Below, one piece after another: positions 23,640-31,734 of a DNA stretch of 64,000 nt. Each line of letters opens with the position of its first letter. Position 1 is the first letter of the stretch. The notes beneath the pieces are model-generated. The model did not search any database, was not told where the DNA came from, and worked only from the letters and a program-made list of their open reading frames with translations. The translations under genes were made by a program, and so were the position numbers. Source of the DNA: Streptomyces sp. CB02009 (lineage in GTDB: Bacteria; Actinomycetota; Actinomycetes; Streptomycetales; Streptomycetaceae); assembly GCF_001905825.1 (NCBI RefSeq), contig NZ_LIVV01000002.1:1182441-1246440 (forward strand), given 5' to 3'.

Positions 23640-23658
23640 TTGAATTCATGGAATTCAA
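23640..23658. promoter_or_regulatory. TTGAATTC inverted repeat upstream of the riboswitch
   Basis: TTGAATTC-ATG-GAATTCAA is a perfect inverted repeat with 8-bp arms, located about 60 nt upstream of the riboswitch in a locally AT-rich stretch. It is a candidate operator for the wall-hydrolase promoter. No dedicated regulator is adjacent. Confidence 0.4.
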
Positions 23659-23847
23659 GATCGATGGTGACTCCCGTGCATCGAACTTCCTTGTCCCGCA
23701 CGGCTTGCGTGGATTTCGATCACCGGCGGGCCGGTGGGAAAGTGAGTCGCATCACCGGGTGCCTAATGTCCGAATGCGCACGGAAATTCGTTTAGTGGTG
23801 GAGTGGGGGAAAAGGGACTGTTCGGTCGCGGGGGCACTCAAGGGCAT

Positions 23848-23865
23848 ATGTCGCAAAACCGACAT
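23848..23865. promoter_or_regulatory. ATGTCG/CGACAT inverted repeat
   Basis: ATGTCG-CAAAAC-CGACAT lies 43-60 bp upstream of the DUF6197-like gene, in an unusually AT-rich segment for this genome (about 23600-23880) that contains no recognisable gene. It is possibly an operator or promoter element. Confidence 0.35.
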
Positions 23866-23907
23866 TCCTCATGAAAGATGGAGCCACCCGACCGAGGAGC
23901 CACCCGG

Positions 23908-24510
23908 ATGTCGCCCTCCGCCCCCCTGCTCACCCCCGAGGCCCTCGACCGTGAGGCCGCCGCCCTCTACGAGAGCGCCGCCTGGCAGCGGATCGTCACC
24001 GACTTGACCGCGCCTGCGGCGCCCGCACCCGCCGACGAGAGCTGGCGTGACCTGCTCAGCGTGCCGGTGGAGCGGCTCGTCGCCGACGCGCTCGACGCGC
24101 TGCCGCCGCCCCTCCCCGCCGAGCGGCGGATCCCCGGCCGGGTCGGAGCCGTCCTCCCCGACCGGCTGCATGCCTGGCGTCGCATCGGACGGGCCGAGCT
24201 GCGCCCCTCGGTCCACCTCGGCTACGCGCGCCTCGTGCTGACGGAGTGGGGCTGGCAGAACGCCCCGTACAAGCTGCGCGACGCGCGCGGGGCGCGGTGC
24301 GTCTGCGGTGCGCTTCTCGCCGCGCACCGCCTCGGCCACGGCAGCGCGACCACGATGAACGAAGCGGCCGCCTGGATCATGGCGGAGCTCCGGTCGCGGG
24401 GGTGGCACGAGCTGATCGGGCCGTGGAACCGGGCTCCGGGCCGTACGGCCGCCGACGCGGTGGCGCTCCTCGACGCGACCATCCACCGCGCGGCGCACGC
24501 CGGACGCTGA
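23908..24510 (+). CDS. DUF6197-family protein
   Basis: The ATG at 23908 follows GAGGAG at 8 nt spacing, giving 200 residues. After a helical N-terminus, a first region 'HLGYARLVLTEWGWQNAPYKLRDARGARCVCGALLAAHRLGHGSATTMNEAAAWIMAELRSRGWHELIGPWNRAPGRTAADAVALLDATIHRA' follows the pattern of the DUF6197 family. That pattern is a Trp-rich motif, then a Cys-x-Cys-x-Gly-Ala turn, then a WN segment near the end. The function is unknown. There is no signal peptide or membrane segment. Confidence 0.65.
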   Translation: MSPSAPLLTPEALDREAAALYESAAWQRIVTDLTAPAAPAPADESWRDLLSVPVERLVADALDALPPPLPAERRIPGRVGAVLPDRLHAWRRIGRAELRPSVHLGYARLVLTEWGWQNAPYKLRDARGARCVCGALLAAHRLGHGSATTMNEAAAWIMAELRSRGWHELIGPWNRAPGRTAADAVALLDATIHRAAHAGR

Positions 24511-24625
24511 CGGCCCGGCGCCCCGGTCGCCTGACGGTCCGGCGGCCCGGTCATCTGGAGGCCCGGCGCCCCGTCCGCAGGTGTGGGGCGGCGGCGCGGT
24601 CGCCGCCCCACACACGGAGCGCGGG

Positions 24626-26650
24626 TCAGCCGGTGATGCTCGGTGCTCCGGTCTCGATGTGGCCGGTGTACCGGCGCGACCAGGTCCCGTCGATGTCGGC
24701 CAGGACGGTGAAGTCGTACCAGCCGTTGTTGTAGGCGACCGCGTTGAAGAAGTCCTCCCGCGTGGAGTTGGCCGGGACCGTGTAGGTCCAGGGGCCGTCC
24801 GTGCGGTACGCGTTCGAGCGGATCGTGAACGTCACCGGTCCGGCCGAGGTGTTGCTCAGCTTGAACCACAGGGCCGTCCGGCCCGTCCCCGCCTCGGTCG
24901 CGAACCGGGAGGTCGCCTCGATGGCCTTGCCGGCCTTGGAGGCGTCCCCGATGAACCGGCGCAGGAAGCGGTTGGGGCCCATCATCGAGATGTCGTACTT
25001 GCCGGAGCCCGACCCCAGGCCGATGTTGAAGTAGTCGGTGGCCGTGCCGCCCGGGTCGACGGTGTACTGCCAGGCGGCCGTGTCGCGGTGCTGGTGCGGA
25101 TGGATCGAGAAGTGGGCCGCCCGCTTGGCCTCGGTGCCCTGGTTCGTCATCGAGAACCAGGCGAGGATCTTGCCCGCCGCCCCGAACTCGAAGCGGTCGA
25201 GGTTGCCGTTCACCTGGTACGGCAGGGCGCGGGCCGGCCGGGTGCCGGACTCCTGCGCGGGCTGGGCGTTGTTCTGCGGGGCCGGGTTCGGCAGCGGACC
25301 GCAGGTCGCCTGGCCGATGACCTTCGCCGTCGAGGGGAGGCCGGCCGGCACGCCGTACACCGGGTGGGCGAAGTCGAAGACGCCGGTGAGGTCTCCCGTC
25401 ACCTTCCGCCGCCAGGCGCTGATGTTCGGGCAGGTGGCCGGGGTGCCCAGGGCCGCCGTCCAGGTCTCCATGAAGCGCAGCACCGAGGTGTGGTCGAAGA
25501 CCTCCGAGCTCACCCAGCCGCCTCGGGTCCACGGGGACATGACAATCATGGGGACCCGGAAGCCCAGGCCGATCGGTACGCCGTCGAGGTACTCGCCGGG
25601 GGTGCCCGGGGGAGCGACCGGCGGCGGCACGTGGTCGAAGAAGCCGTCGTTCTCGTCGTAGTTGAGGAACAGCACGGTCGAGTCGAACACGTCGGCGTCG
25701 GCGGCGAGCGCGCGGTAGACGAGGTCGACGAAGTGCGCGCCGTCCCCGGGCGGCGCGTAGGGGTGCTCCGAGAACGCCTCGCTGGCGACCACCCAGGACA
25801 CCTGGGGCAGCGTGCCCGCGACGACATCGGCCCGGATCGCGGCGGCGATGTCGTCCGGGGTCGAGCCGGTGACCTTGGGGACCGAGCCCATGCCGCGGTC
25901 GTACAGCGGGTCCCCGGGCCGTGCGTCGGTGAACTTCTTGAAGTACGCGAGACCGTTGTCGCCGTAGTTGTCCTGGGCGTTCTGGTAGACCTTCCAGCTC
26001 ACCCCGGCCCGCTGGAGAGCCTCGGCGTACGTCTCCCAGGTGAGGCCCGACTCGTCGCCGCCGTCCTTGCTCGAGCCGTCGATCTTCCCGCTCCACAGGA
26101 AGGTGCGGTTGGGGCCGGTGGCGCTGAGCGCCGAGCAGAAGTACGCGTCGCAGATCGTGTAGTGGTCGGCGAGCGCGTGGTGGAAGGGGATGTCCTCGCG
26201 GTCGAGGTGGCCGAGCGTCCGGGTGTTGCCCACGCCGGTGACCCAGTTGTCGAGACGGCCCTTGTTCCACGCGGCGTGCTGCGAGGTCCAGCTGTGCGGC
26301 AGGTCGCCGTTGCACTGAGCGAGGGTCTCGCCGTCCACACCGCCGGCGGGCGGGGTGTCACTGAGCTTCCAGGGGTACTGGCGGCCGCCCCAGTTGGGCT
26401 GGTTGAACACGCCCCAGCCGCCGGGGATGTTGCCCGCGGCGCGGTCGCCGAAGCCCCGTACGCCGCGCAGGGTGCCGAAGTAGTGGTCGAAGCTGCGGTT
26501 CTCCTGCATGAGGATCACCACGTGCCGGACGTCGGCGAGGGTGCCGGTGGCCGCCCTCGCGGCGGCGGAGGCCCGGGCCGTCGGCAGCGCCGCGCCCGCC
26601 ACGAGCCCCGCGCCGATACCGACGAATCCTCTGCGGCTGATGGGAATCAT
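24626..26650 (-). CDS. Tat-exported phosphocholine-preferring phospholipase C
   Basis: The 674-residue protein starts at ATG 26650 with AGGAGAGG upstream. It has a twin-arginine signal ('ISRRGFVGIGAG', cleavage about 30-35). The catalytic phosphoesterase domain (about 38-470) contains 'VVILMQENRSFDHYFGTLRGVRGF' (metal/nucleophile region), 'PFHHALADHYTICDAYFCS', 'NYDENDGFFDHVPPP' and 'HTSVLRFMET'. Two C-terminal beta-domains (about 490-674; 'PYQVNGNLDRFEFGAAGKILAWFSMTNQG' and similar) are standard for non-haemolytic bacterial PLC. It hydrolyses phospholipids outside the cell and can supply phosphate. A PHO-box-like direct repeat overlaps the predicted promoter. Confidence 0.92.
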   Translation of the reverse strand: MIPISRRGFVGIGAGLVAGAALPTARASAAARAATGTLADVRHVVILMQENRSFDHYFGTLRGVRGFGDRAAGNIPGGWGVFNQPNWGGRQYPWKLSDTPPAGGVDGETLAQCNGDLPHSWTSQHAAWNKGRLDNWVTGVGNTRTLGHLDREDIPFHHALADHYTICDAYFCSALSATGPNRTFLWSGKIDGSSKDGGDESGLTWETYAEALQRAGVSWKVYQNAQDNYGDNGLAYFKKFTDARPGDPLYDRGMGSVPKVTGSTPDDIAAAIRADVVAGTLPQVSWVVASEAFSEHPYAPPGDGAHFVDLVYRALAADADVFDSTVLFLNYDENDGFFDHVPPPVAPPGTPGEYLDGVPIGLGFRVPMIVMSPWTRGGWVSSEVFDHTSVLRFMETWTAALGTPATCPNISAWRRKVTGDLTGVFDFAHPVYGVPAGLPSTAKVIGQATCGPLPNPAPQNNAQPAQESGTRPARALPYQVNGNLDRFEFGAAGKILAWFSMTNQGTEAKRAAHFSIHPHQHRDTAAWQYTVDPGGTATDYFNIGLGSGSGKYDISMMGPNRFLRRFIGDASKAGKAIEATSRFATEAGTGRTALWFKLSNTSAGPVTFTIRSNAYRTDGPWTYTVPANSTREDFFNAVAYNNGWYDFTVLADIDGTWSRRYTGHIETGAPSITG

Positions 26651-26719
26651 GCTCCGCCTCTCCTGTCACGGTGTGCCCCGGCGGCACGTCGGAGACATGA
26701 TGGGGGAGGGGAGCTTAAA

Positions 26720-26752
26720 GGTATAGAGCCGTGCGGTAATGAGTGGGTTAAC
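26720..26752 (-). promoter_or_regulatory. PHO-box-like direct repeat and -10 of the phospholipase C gene
   Basis: On the minus strand GTTAACC (26752-26746) and CATTACC (26741-26735) form 7-bp direct repeats spaced 4 bp (11-bp period), the layout of Streptomyces PhoP boxes (consensus GTTCACC). TATACC at 26725-26720 lies 9 nt further on as a -10. The repeats therefore cover the -35 position, as expected for PhoP activation. Match to consensus is 5-6 of 7 in the first unit and 5 of 7 in the second. Confidence 0.5.
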
Positions 26753-26827
26753 AGCCCAGGGCGCCATGGAACCAGGCGTAATAGGGGTGTCGATTGGTCC
26801 AGCCTCATACCAATGGTGCTCGAAGGT

Positions 26828-27649
26828 TCAGACGGTGAGGACCTTCACTCCGGCCTCGGTGAGCTGGGCGACCGCCTCCGCGTCGATGCCCGTGTCGGTC
26901 ACGAGCAGATCGATCCGGTCCAGACCACAGATCCGCGCGAAGGCCCGGCGCCCCATCTTCGAGGAGTCGGTCACCACGACGACCCGGCTCGCCCGCTCGG
27001 CGAAGAGCCGGCTGATGCTCGCCTCGTCCTCCTGGTGCGCCATCACGCCGAGCCCGGCGTCGACCCCGTCGACCCCGAGCACCACCACGTCGAGCACGAC
27101 CTCGTTGAGCACCCCGACCGTCAGGGGGCCCACCAGTTCGTAGGTCTGGGGGCGTGCCACGCCACCGGTGGTGACGATCTTGATCTGCGGGCGGACCGCG
27201 AGCTCGCCCGCGATGTTGAGCGCGTTGGTGACCACGGTCAGCGCGGGTCCCGAGCTCGCCGTTCCCGCCGTCCCGGCCGTCCCCGCGGTGTCGGCCCGAC
27301 CGCTCGCGAACCGCAGGGCGAGCGCGCGGGCCACCTCCGTCGTCGTCGTGCCGCCGTTGAGCCCGACGACCTCGCCGGGGGCGATCAGGTCGGCCGCCGC
27401 CTCCGCGATCCGCCGCTTCTCCGCGGCGTGCCGCGTCGACTTGTACCGCAGCGGCAGCTCGTACGAGACGCCGTGCGCGACCGCCCCGCCCCGCGTCCGT
27501 ATCAACAGCTGCTGCTCGGCGAGCTCGTCGAGGTCCCGGCGGATCGTGGCGGCCGACACGTCGAGTGCGGTCGCCGCCTCCTCGACCTCCAGCTTCCCCG
27601 AGGCGGCGAGTAGTTCAAGGAGCGTGTTCCACCGCTCGTGCTTGGACAT
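26828..27649 (-). CDS. DeoR-family transcriptional regulator
   Basis: The ATG at 27649 follows GGGAGGG, giving 273 residues. The N-terminal helix-turn-helix 'ERWNTLLELLAASGKLEVEEAATALDVSAATIRRDLDELAEQQLLIRTRGGAV' is diagnostic of DeoR. The C-terminal sugar-phosphate-binding DeoRC domain carries 'VVGLNGGTTTTEVARAL', 'VVTNALNIAGEL', 'VLGVDGVDAGLGVM' and 'SKMGRRAF'. A 'TAGTAGTAGTA' tract at about residue 155 is an unusual low-complexity insert. It is divergent from a SIS/aldolase operon, whose promoter region carries two inverted repeats. It probably represses that operon until a sugar phosphate binds. Confidence 0.92.
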   Translation of the reverse strand: MSKHERWNTLLELLAASGKLEVEEAATALDVSAATIRRDLDELAEQQLLIRTRGGAVAHGVSYELPLRYKSTRHAAEKRRIAEAAADLIAPGEVVGLNGGTTTTEVARALALRFASGRADTAGTAGTAGTASSGPALTVVTNALNIAGELAVRPQIKIVTTGGVARPQTYELVGPLTVGVLNEVVLDVVVLGVDGVDAGLGVMAHQEDEASISRLFAERASRVVVVTDSSKMGRRAFARICGLDRIDLLVTDTGIDAEAVAQLTEAGVKVLTV

Positions 27650-27710
27650 GGGTCCCTCCCTCGGGCTCGTGCGCGCGTCCGATTCTATCCGCCGACGGGC
27701 GCGGGACCTG

Positions 27711-27755
27711 GAAACAGCATGCATGTTTCTGCTTGAATGGCATGGACTTCAAGCA
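27711..27755. promoter_or_regulatory. Two inverted repeats between DeoR gene and SIS/aldolase operon
   Basis: GAAACA-GCATGCA-TGTTTC (27711-27729) and TGCTTGAA-N10-TTCAAGCA (27730-27755) are perfect, directly adjoining inverted repeats located 43-87 bp upstream of the SIS gene start and about 60 bp from the DeoR start. They are the best candidate operator of the window. Confidence 0.65.
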
Positions 27756-27797
27756 TCTTTCATCATTTCAGTGCACTCTTCTTGCAAGGAGACCGGC

Positions 27798-28721
27798 ATG
27801 AGCACCACCCGTACCGCCGTGGAGATCGCGTCCCAGCCGACGACCTGGCGTCAGGCTGCCCGCACGCTGCCCCAGCACACCTCCGCGCTGCCCCGACGGG
27901 GCGAGCGGGTCGCGGTGATCGGCTGCGGCACCTCCTGGTTCATGGCCCTGGCCTACGCCGAGCTGCGCGAGTCCGGCGGCCACGGGGAGACCGACGCCTT
28001 CGCCGCCTCCGAATTCCCCTACGGCCGCCGCTACGACCGGGTCGTGGCCATCACCCGCTCCGGCACCACCAGCGAGGTGCTCGCCGTCCTGTCCCGGCTG
28101 CGCGGCACCGTCCCCACCGGCGCGATCACGGCCGACCCCACGACCCCGGTCATGGACCTCGCCGACGAGGTCGCCGTCCTGGACTTCGCCGACGAGGAGT
28201 CGGTGGTCCAGACCCGCTTCGCGACCACGGCGCTCGCCCTCTTCCGCGCGCACCTGGAGGCCGAGGACGCCCTGCCCGAGGGGGTGGCCACCGTCGAGGA
28301 GGCCGCGCGGGACGCCGAACTGGCCCTTTCCTCCCCCCTCGCCGAGGACGTCCGTGCGGCGGAGCAGTTCACCTTCCTCGGCATGGGCTGGACCTACGGT
28401 CTCGCCCTGGAGGCCGGTCTCAAGATGCGCGAGGCCGCGGGCGCGTGGACGGAGGCCTACCCGGCGATGGAGTACCGCCACGGCCCCATCAGCATCACCG
28501 GTCCCGGCCGGGTCACCTGGGGCTTCGGCACGCTGCCGGCCGGACTCGCCGACGAGGTGCGCAAGGTCGGCGGCACCCTCTCCGAGAGCGACCTCGACCC
28601 GCTCGCCGACCTGGTCCGCGCCCAGCGGCTCGCGGTCGCCGTCGCCGAGGCCCAGGGGCTGAACCCGGACACCCCGCGGAACCTGACCCGCTCGGTCGTC
28701 CTCGCCGACGCCCAGGCCTGA
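27798..28721 (+). CDS. SIS-domain sugar isomerase/deaminase (AgaS/FrlB-like)
   Basis: The ATG at 27798 follows AAGGAGA, giving 307 residues. It contains tandem SIS (sugar isomerase) domains: 'GERVAVIGCGTSWFMALAYAELRE' with 'AITRSGTTSEVLAVLSRL' (first), and 'FTFLGMGWTYGLALEAGLKMREAAGAWTEAYPAMEYRHGPISI' (second). This is like the isomerase half of GlmS and AgaS/FrlB enzymes, without the glutaminase domain. It probably isomerises or deaminates a ketosamine or amino-sugar phosphate, with the adjacent aldolase cleaving the product. It is divergent from the DeoR regulator. No sugar kinase or transporter is present in the window beside it. Confidence 0.87.
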   Translation: MSTTRTAVEIASQPTTWRQAARTLPQHTSALPRRGERVAVIGCGTSWFMALAYAELRESGGHGETDAFAASEFPYGRRYDRVVAITRSGTTSEVLAVLSRLRGTVPTGAITADPTTPVMDLADEVAVLDFADEESVVQTRFATTALALFRAHLEAEDALPEGVATVEEAARDAELALSSPLAEDVRAAEQFTFLGMGWTYGLALEAGLKMREAAGAWTEAYPAMEYRHGPISITGPGRVTWGFGTLPAGLADEVRKVGGTLSESDLDPLADLVRAQRLAVAVAEAQGLNPDTPRNLTRSVVLADAQA

Positions 28722-28881
28722 GCCCCTCCGCCGCCCTCGGTGCCGCCGGGACGCCGGTCCCCGCGGCTCCGACCGAGGCGTACCCCGCCCCCGCCCGCGT
28801 CGCCTCGCCCCCACCCGCGTCGCCCCGCCCCCGCTCGTGCCGCCCCGAAGCCGTTCGCACCCCCGGAGAAGGACCACCACC

Positions 28882-29718
28882 ATGCCGTTGACGCCGACCG
28901 ATGAGATCGTCCGCCGCGCCCGCGCGGCGGGTACCGGTGTGGGGGCGTTCAACGTCCTCCAGCTCGAGCACGCCCAGGCCATCGTGGCCGGTGCCGAGAG
29001 CGCCGACCGCCCCGTCGTCCTGCAGATCAGCGAGAACACCGTCCGCTACCACGGAGCCCTGGAGCCGGTCGCCCTCGCGTCGCTCGCCATCGCCCGCGCC
29101 GCCAAGACCCCCGTCGCCGTGCACCTCGACCACGCCGAGAACCCCGACCTCGTCCGCGAGGCCGTCGGACTCGGCCTGGGCTCGGTCATGTTCGACGCCT
29201 CGAAGCTCCCCTACGCCGAGAACGTGGCCTCGACGCGCGAGGTGGTGGAGTACTGCCACCAGCACGGCGTCTGGGTCGAGGCCGAACTCGGCGAGGTCGG
29301 CGGCAAGGGCGGCGCCCACACCCCGGGCGTACGGACCGACCCCGACGAGGCCCGCGCCTTCGTCGATGCCACCGGCGTCGACGCCCTCGCGGTCGCGGTC
29401 GGCAGCTCCCACCAGATGCTGACCAGGGACGCGGTCCTGGACTTCGCCCTCATCGCGCGCCTGCGCACCGCCGTCGACACACCGCTCGTCCTGCACGGCT
29501 CCTCCGGTGTGTCGGACGCGGACCTCACCGCCGCCATCGCCGCGGGCATGACCAAGGTCAACGTCTCCACCCATCTGAACAAGGCCTTCACCCGGGCCGT
29601 CCGCACCCATCTGACCGAGCACCCCGAGGCGGTGGACCCCCGGCACTACCTGACGCCGGCGCGCACGGCCGTGACCCGCGAGGTCGCCCATCTCCTCACG
29701 GTCCTCTCACCCGCCTGA
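28882..29718 (+). CDS. Class II fructose/tagatose-bisphosphate-type aldolase
   Basis: The ATG at 28882 follows GGAGAAGGA, giving 278 residues. It shows the class II zinc aldolase pattern: 'VGAFNVLQLEHAQAIVAGAE', the zinc motif 'HLDHAEN' (His81, Asp83, His84), 'SVMFDASKLPYAENVASTREVVEYCHQHGVWVEAELGEVGGKGG', and 'LVLHGSSGVSDADLTAAIAAGMTKVNVSTHL'. This is the KbaY/GatY/Fba group, which reversibly cleaves a bisphosphorylated ketose. The 160-bp spacer after the SIS gene is Pro-codon-like GC-rich filler with no promoter that I recognise, so co-transcription is likely. Exact substrate stereochemistry cannot be read. Confidence 0.9.
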   Translation: MPLTPTDEIVRRARAAGTGVGAFNVLQLEHAQAIVAGAESADRPVVLQISENTVRYHGALEPVALASLAIARAAKTPVAVHLDHAENPDLVREAVGLGLGSVMFDASKLPYAENVASTREVVEYCHQHGVWVEAELGEVGGKGGAHTPGVRTDPDEARAFVDATGVDALAVAVGSSHQMLTRDAVLDFALIARLRTAVDTPLVLHGSSGVSDADLTAAIAAGMTKVNVSTHLNKAFTRAVRTHLTEHPEAVDPRHYLTPARTAVTREVAHLLTVLSPA

Positions 29719-29750
29719 GCCGATGGCGCACGACGCCTCCTCGCGCCGGA

Positions 29751-30632
29751 TCACACGTCCTGAAGCGCCGCGAGGAGGCCGCGTACGGCGGGGAGGGACA
29801 GCGAGGACTTCCGTACCGCCGCGTGGATCGAACGGACCGGCTCCGGCCCGCGGACCTTGCGGACGACCACGTGCGGATGGCGGCTGCCCAGACCCGTCAG
29901 CGGGACCAGACTGACGCCGAGACCGGCCGCGACGAAACCCTGCGCGGTGGCGTACTCCTCGCACTCCACCGCGATGTCCGGGGCGAACCCGGCCGCCGCG
30001 CAGGCGTCGAGGACCGCGTCGAGACAGGGGCCGGGCCGTTCGCTGCCCACCCACGGCTCGCCGGCGAGCTCGGCCAGGTCCACGGCGGTACGGCGGTCGG
30101 CGAGCGGATGTCCCTTGGGCAGCACGGCGCGATAGGGGTCGTCGAGCAGGTGCACCAGCCGGAGGCCGTCGCCGGCCGTGTCCGGGCCGCCGCCCCGGGG
30201 GCGTACGACGAGGGTGAGGTCCGCCTCCTCGTCGTCCGGGGCGCCGTCGGCGATCCTCAGGTCGACGCGCACGCCCGGGTGTTCGGTGCGGAAGCGGGCC
30301 AGGGCGGGGGCCACGAGCTCCGCGCCCGCGGTGGCGAAGTAGCGGACCGAGATCCGCCCGGTGCGGCCCGCCCGCAGATCGGCGAGAGCGGTCTCGGCCT
30401 CGGCGACCTGCCGGCCGATGACGGCGGCGTGCTCGGTGAGCAGCCGTCCGGCGGCGGTCGGCCGCACGCCCCGGCCGAACCGTTCGAGCAGGGCGATGCC
30501 CGCCTCCTTCTCCAGGACGCCGATCTGCTGACTCACGGCGGACGGGGTGTAGCCGAGGTTCGCGGCGGCGGCGGTGACGGAGCCGCTGGTGACGACGGCC
30601 CGGAGCACCTGCAAACGTCTCACATCCAGCAT
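29751..30632 (-). CDS. LysR-family transcriptional regulator
   Basis: The ATG at 30632 (MLDVRRLQVLRAVVTSGSVTAAAANLGYTPSAVSQQIGVLEKEAGIALLERFGRGVRPTAAG) begins directly with the LysR helix-turn-helix. The 293-residue protein continues with a substrate-binding-like effector domain: 'RISVRYFATAGAELVAPALARFRTEHPGVRVDLRI', 'VAAGLGVSLVPLTGL'. It is divergent from an EamA exporter gene with about 70 bp between the starts, the usual LysR-target arrangement. The effector is unknown. Confidence 0.92.
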   Translation of the reverse strand: MLDVRRLQVLRAVVTSGSVTAAAANLGYTPSAVSQQIGVLEKEAGIALLERFGRGVRPTAAGRLLTEHAAVIGRQVAEAETALADLRAGRTGRISVRYFATAGAELVAPALARFRTEHPGVRVDLRIADGAPDDEEADLTLVVRPRGGGPDTAGDGLRLVHLLDDPYRAVLPKGHPLADRRTAVDLAELAGEPWVGSERPGPCLDAVLDACAAAGFAPDIAVECEEYATAQGFVAAGLGVSLVPLTGLGSRHPHVVVRKVRGPEPVRSIHAAVRKSSLSLPAVRGLLAALQDV

Positions 30633-30703
30633 GTAGCACAGCTTAACGCTGGATACATGATTCATCGCTTGTCCTGTCGGATGGCTCGCGGGACGGTGAG
30701 GAC

Positions 30704-31639
30704 ATGACATCGGCGACGCGTATGGGCGTCCTGGCCCTGCTCTGGGGCTCGGGCTTCCTCTGGATCAAGATCTCCCTCAACGAGGGCCTCACCCCGGGCT
30801 GGATCACCTTCGTCCGGTGCGCGCTCGGCGCGGCCGTCCTGCTCGCGCTCGCGTACGGTGCGGGGCAGCGGCTGCCACGGGACCCGGCCACCTGGGGGCG
30901 GCTCCTCGTCGCCGCCTTCTTCTGCAACGCGCTGCCGTTCCTGCTCTTCTCGGTGGGGGAGCAGACCGTGGACAGCGGAGTGGCGGGGGTGCTCAACGCC
31001 ACGACCCCGCTCTGGTCCCTCCTCATCGGCCTGGCCCTGGGCACCGAACGGCCGCTGCGCGCCACCCGACTGGCCGGGCTCGTCCTCGGCTTCGCCGGTG
31101 TGCTGCTGATCTTCGCGCCCTGGAGCCACGCCTCCGGCCTGCTGAGCACGGGCGCCCTCGCGCTCCTCGGCGCCTCCGCGAGCTATGCCGTGGCCTTCGC
31201 CTACATGGCCCGGCACCTGACGGGCCGGGGCACCGCGCCGCTGGCGCTCTCCGCGGCCCAACTCCTCACCGCCACCGGCCTGAGCACGCCCGCGCTTGCG
31301 GTCGGTAAAACGGCGACGGTGACCTGGGCGGGCGTCCTGGCGGTCGTCGTCCTCGGCGTCCTCGCCACCGGGCTCACCTTCCACCTGAACTACCGGATGA
31401 TCGCGGAGGAGGGCCCCACCGCCGCCGCGACGGTCGGCTACCTGCTCCCGGTGGTGTCGGTGGCCCTGGGCGCACTGATCCTCGACGAACCGCTGACGGT
31501 ACGGGTGGTGGCGGGGATGGCGGTCGTCCTGGTGGGGGTGGGACTGACGAGGACGCGTACGCGCCAGCGGCGTGCCGAGCCCGAGGCGACGGAGTTGCCC
31601 GCCTCGCCGTCTCCGAACCTCACTCTGAAAGATCAGTAA
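30704..31639 (+). CDS. EamA/DMT-superfamily metabolite exporter
   Basis: The ATG at 30704 follows GGTGAGGAC, giving 311 residues. It has ten predicted membrane segments in two EamA repeats: 'MGVLALLWGSGFLWIKISL' to 'LVLGFAGVLLIFAPW', then 'ALALLGASASYAVAFAYMA' to 'VVAGMAVVLVGVGLTR'. The N-terminal 'WGSGFLWIK' and 'GVAGVLNATTPLW' are typical DMT motifs. Such proteins export amino acids, nucleosides or drugs. Divergent control by the adjacent LysR protein is probable. The last about 25 residues are a charged cytoplasmic tail. Confidence 0.9.
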   Translation: MTSATRMGVLALLWGSGFLWIKISLNEGLTPGWITFVRCALGAAVLLALAYGAGQRLPRDPATWGRLLVAAFFCNALPFLLFSVGEQTVDSGVAGVLNATTPLWSLLIGLALGTERPLRATRLAGLVLGFAGVLLIFAPWSHASGLLSTGALALLGASASYAVAFAYMARHLTGRGTAPLALSAAQLLTATGLSTPALAVGKTATVTWAGVLAVVVLGVLATGLTFHLNYRMIAEEGPTAAATVGYLLPVVSVALGALILDEPLTVRVVAGMAVVLVGVGLTRTRTRQRRAEPEATELPASPSPNLTLKDQ

Positions 31640-31734
31640 GGGGAGGTGAGGCCGAAGGCGGGCTCCAACTCCACGAGGTGCCCCTTCTTGCGGATCACCG
31701 CACTCCTGCGAGCTGTCGATGCTGTGATGGCCTC

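Noticed and set aside
24581..27613. About 1010-codon plus-strand frame opposite the phospholipase C gene
   Set aside because: Antisense to a Tat-exported enzyme with full motifs and running into the DeoR gene on the same wrong strand.
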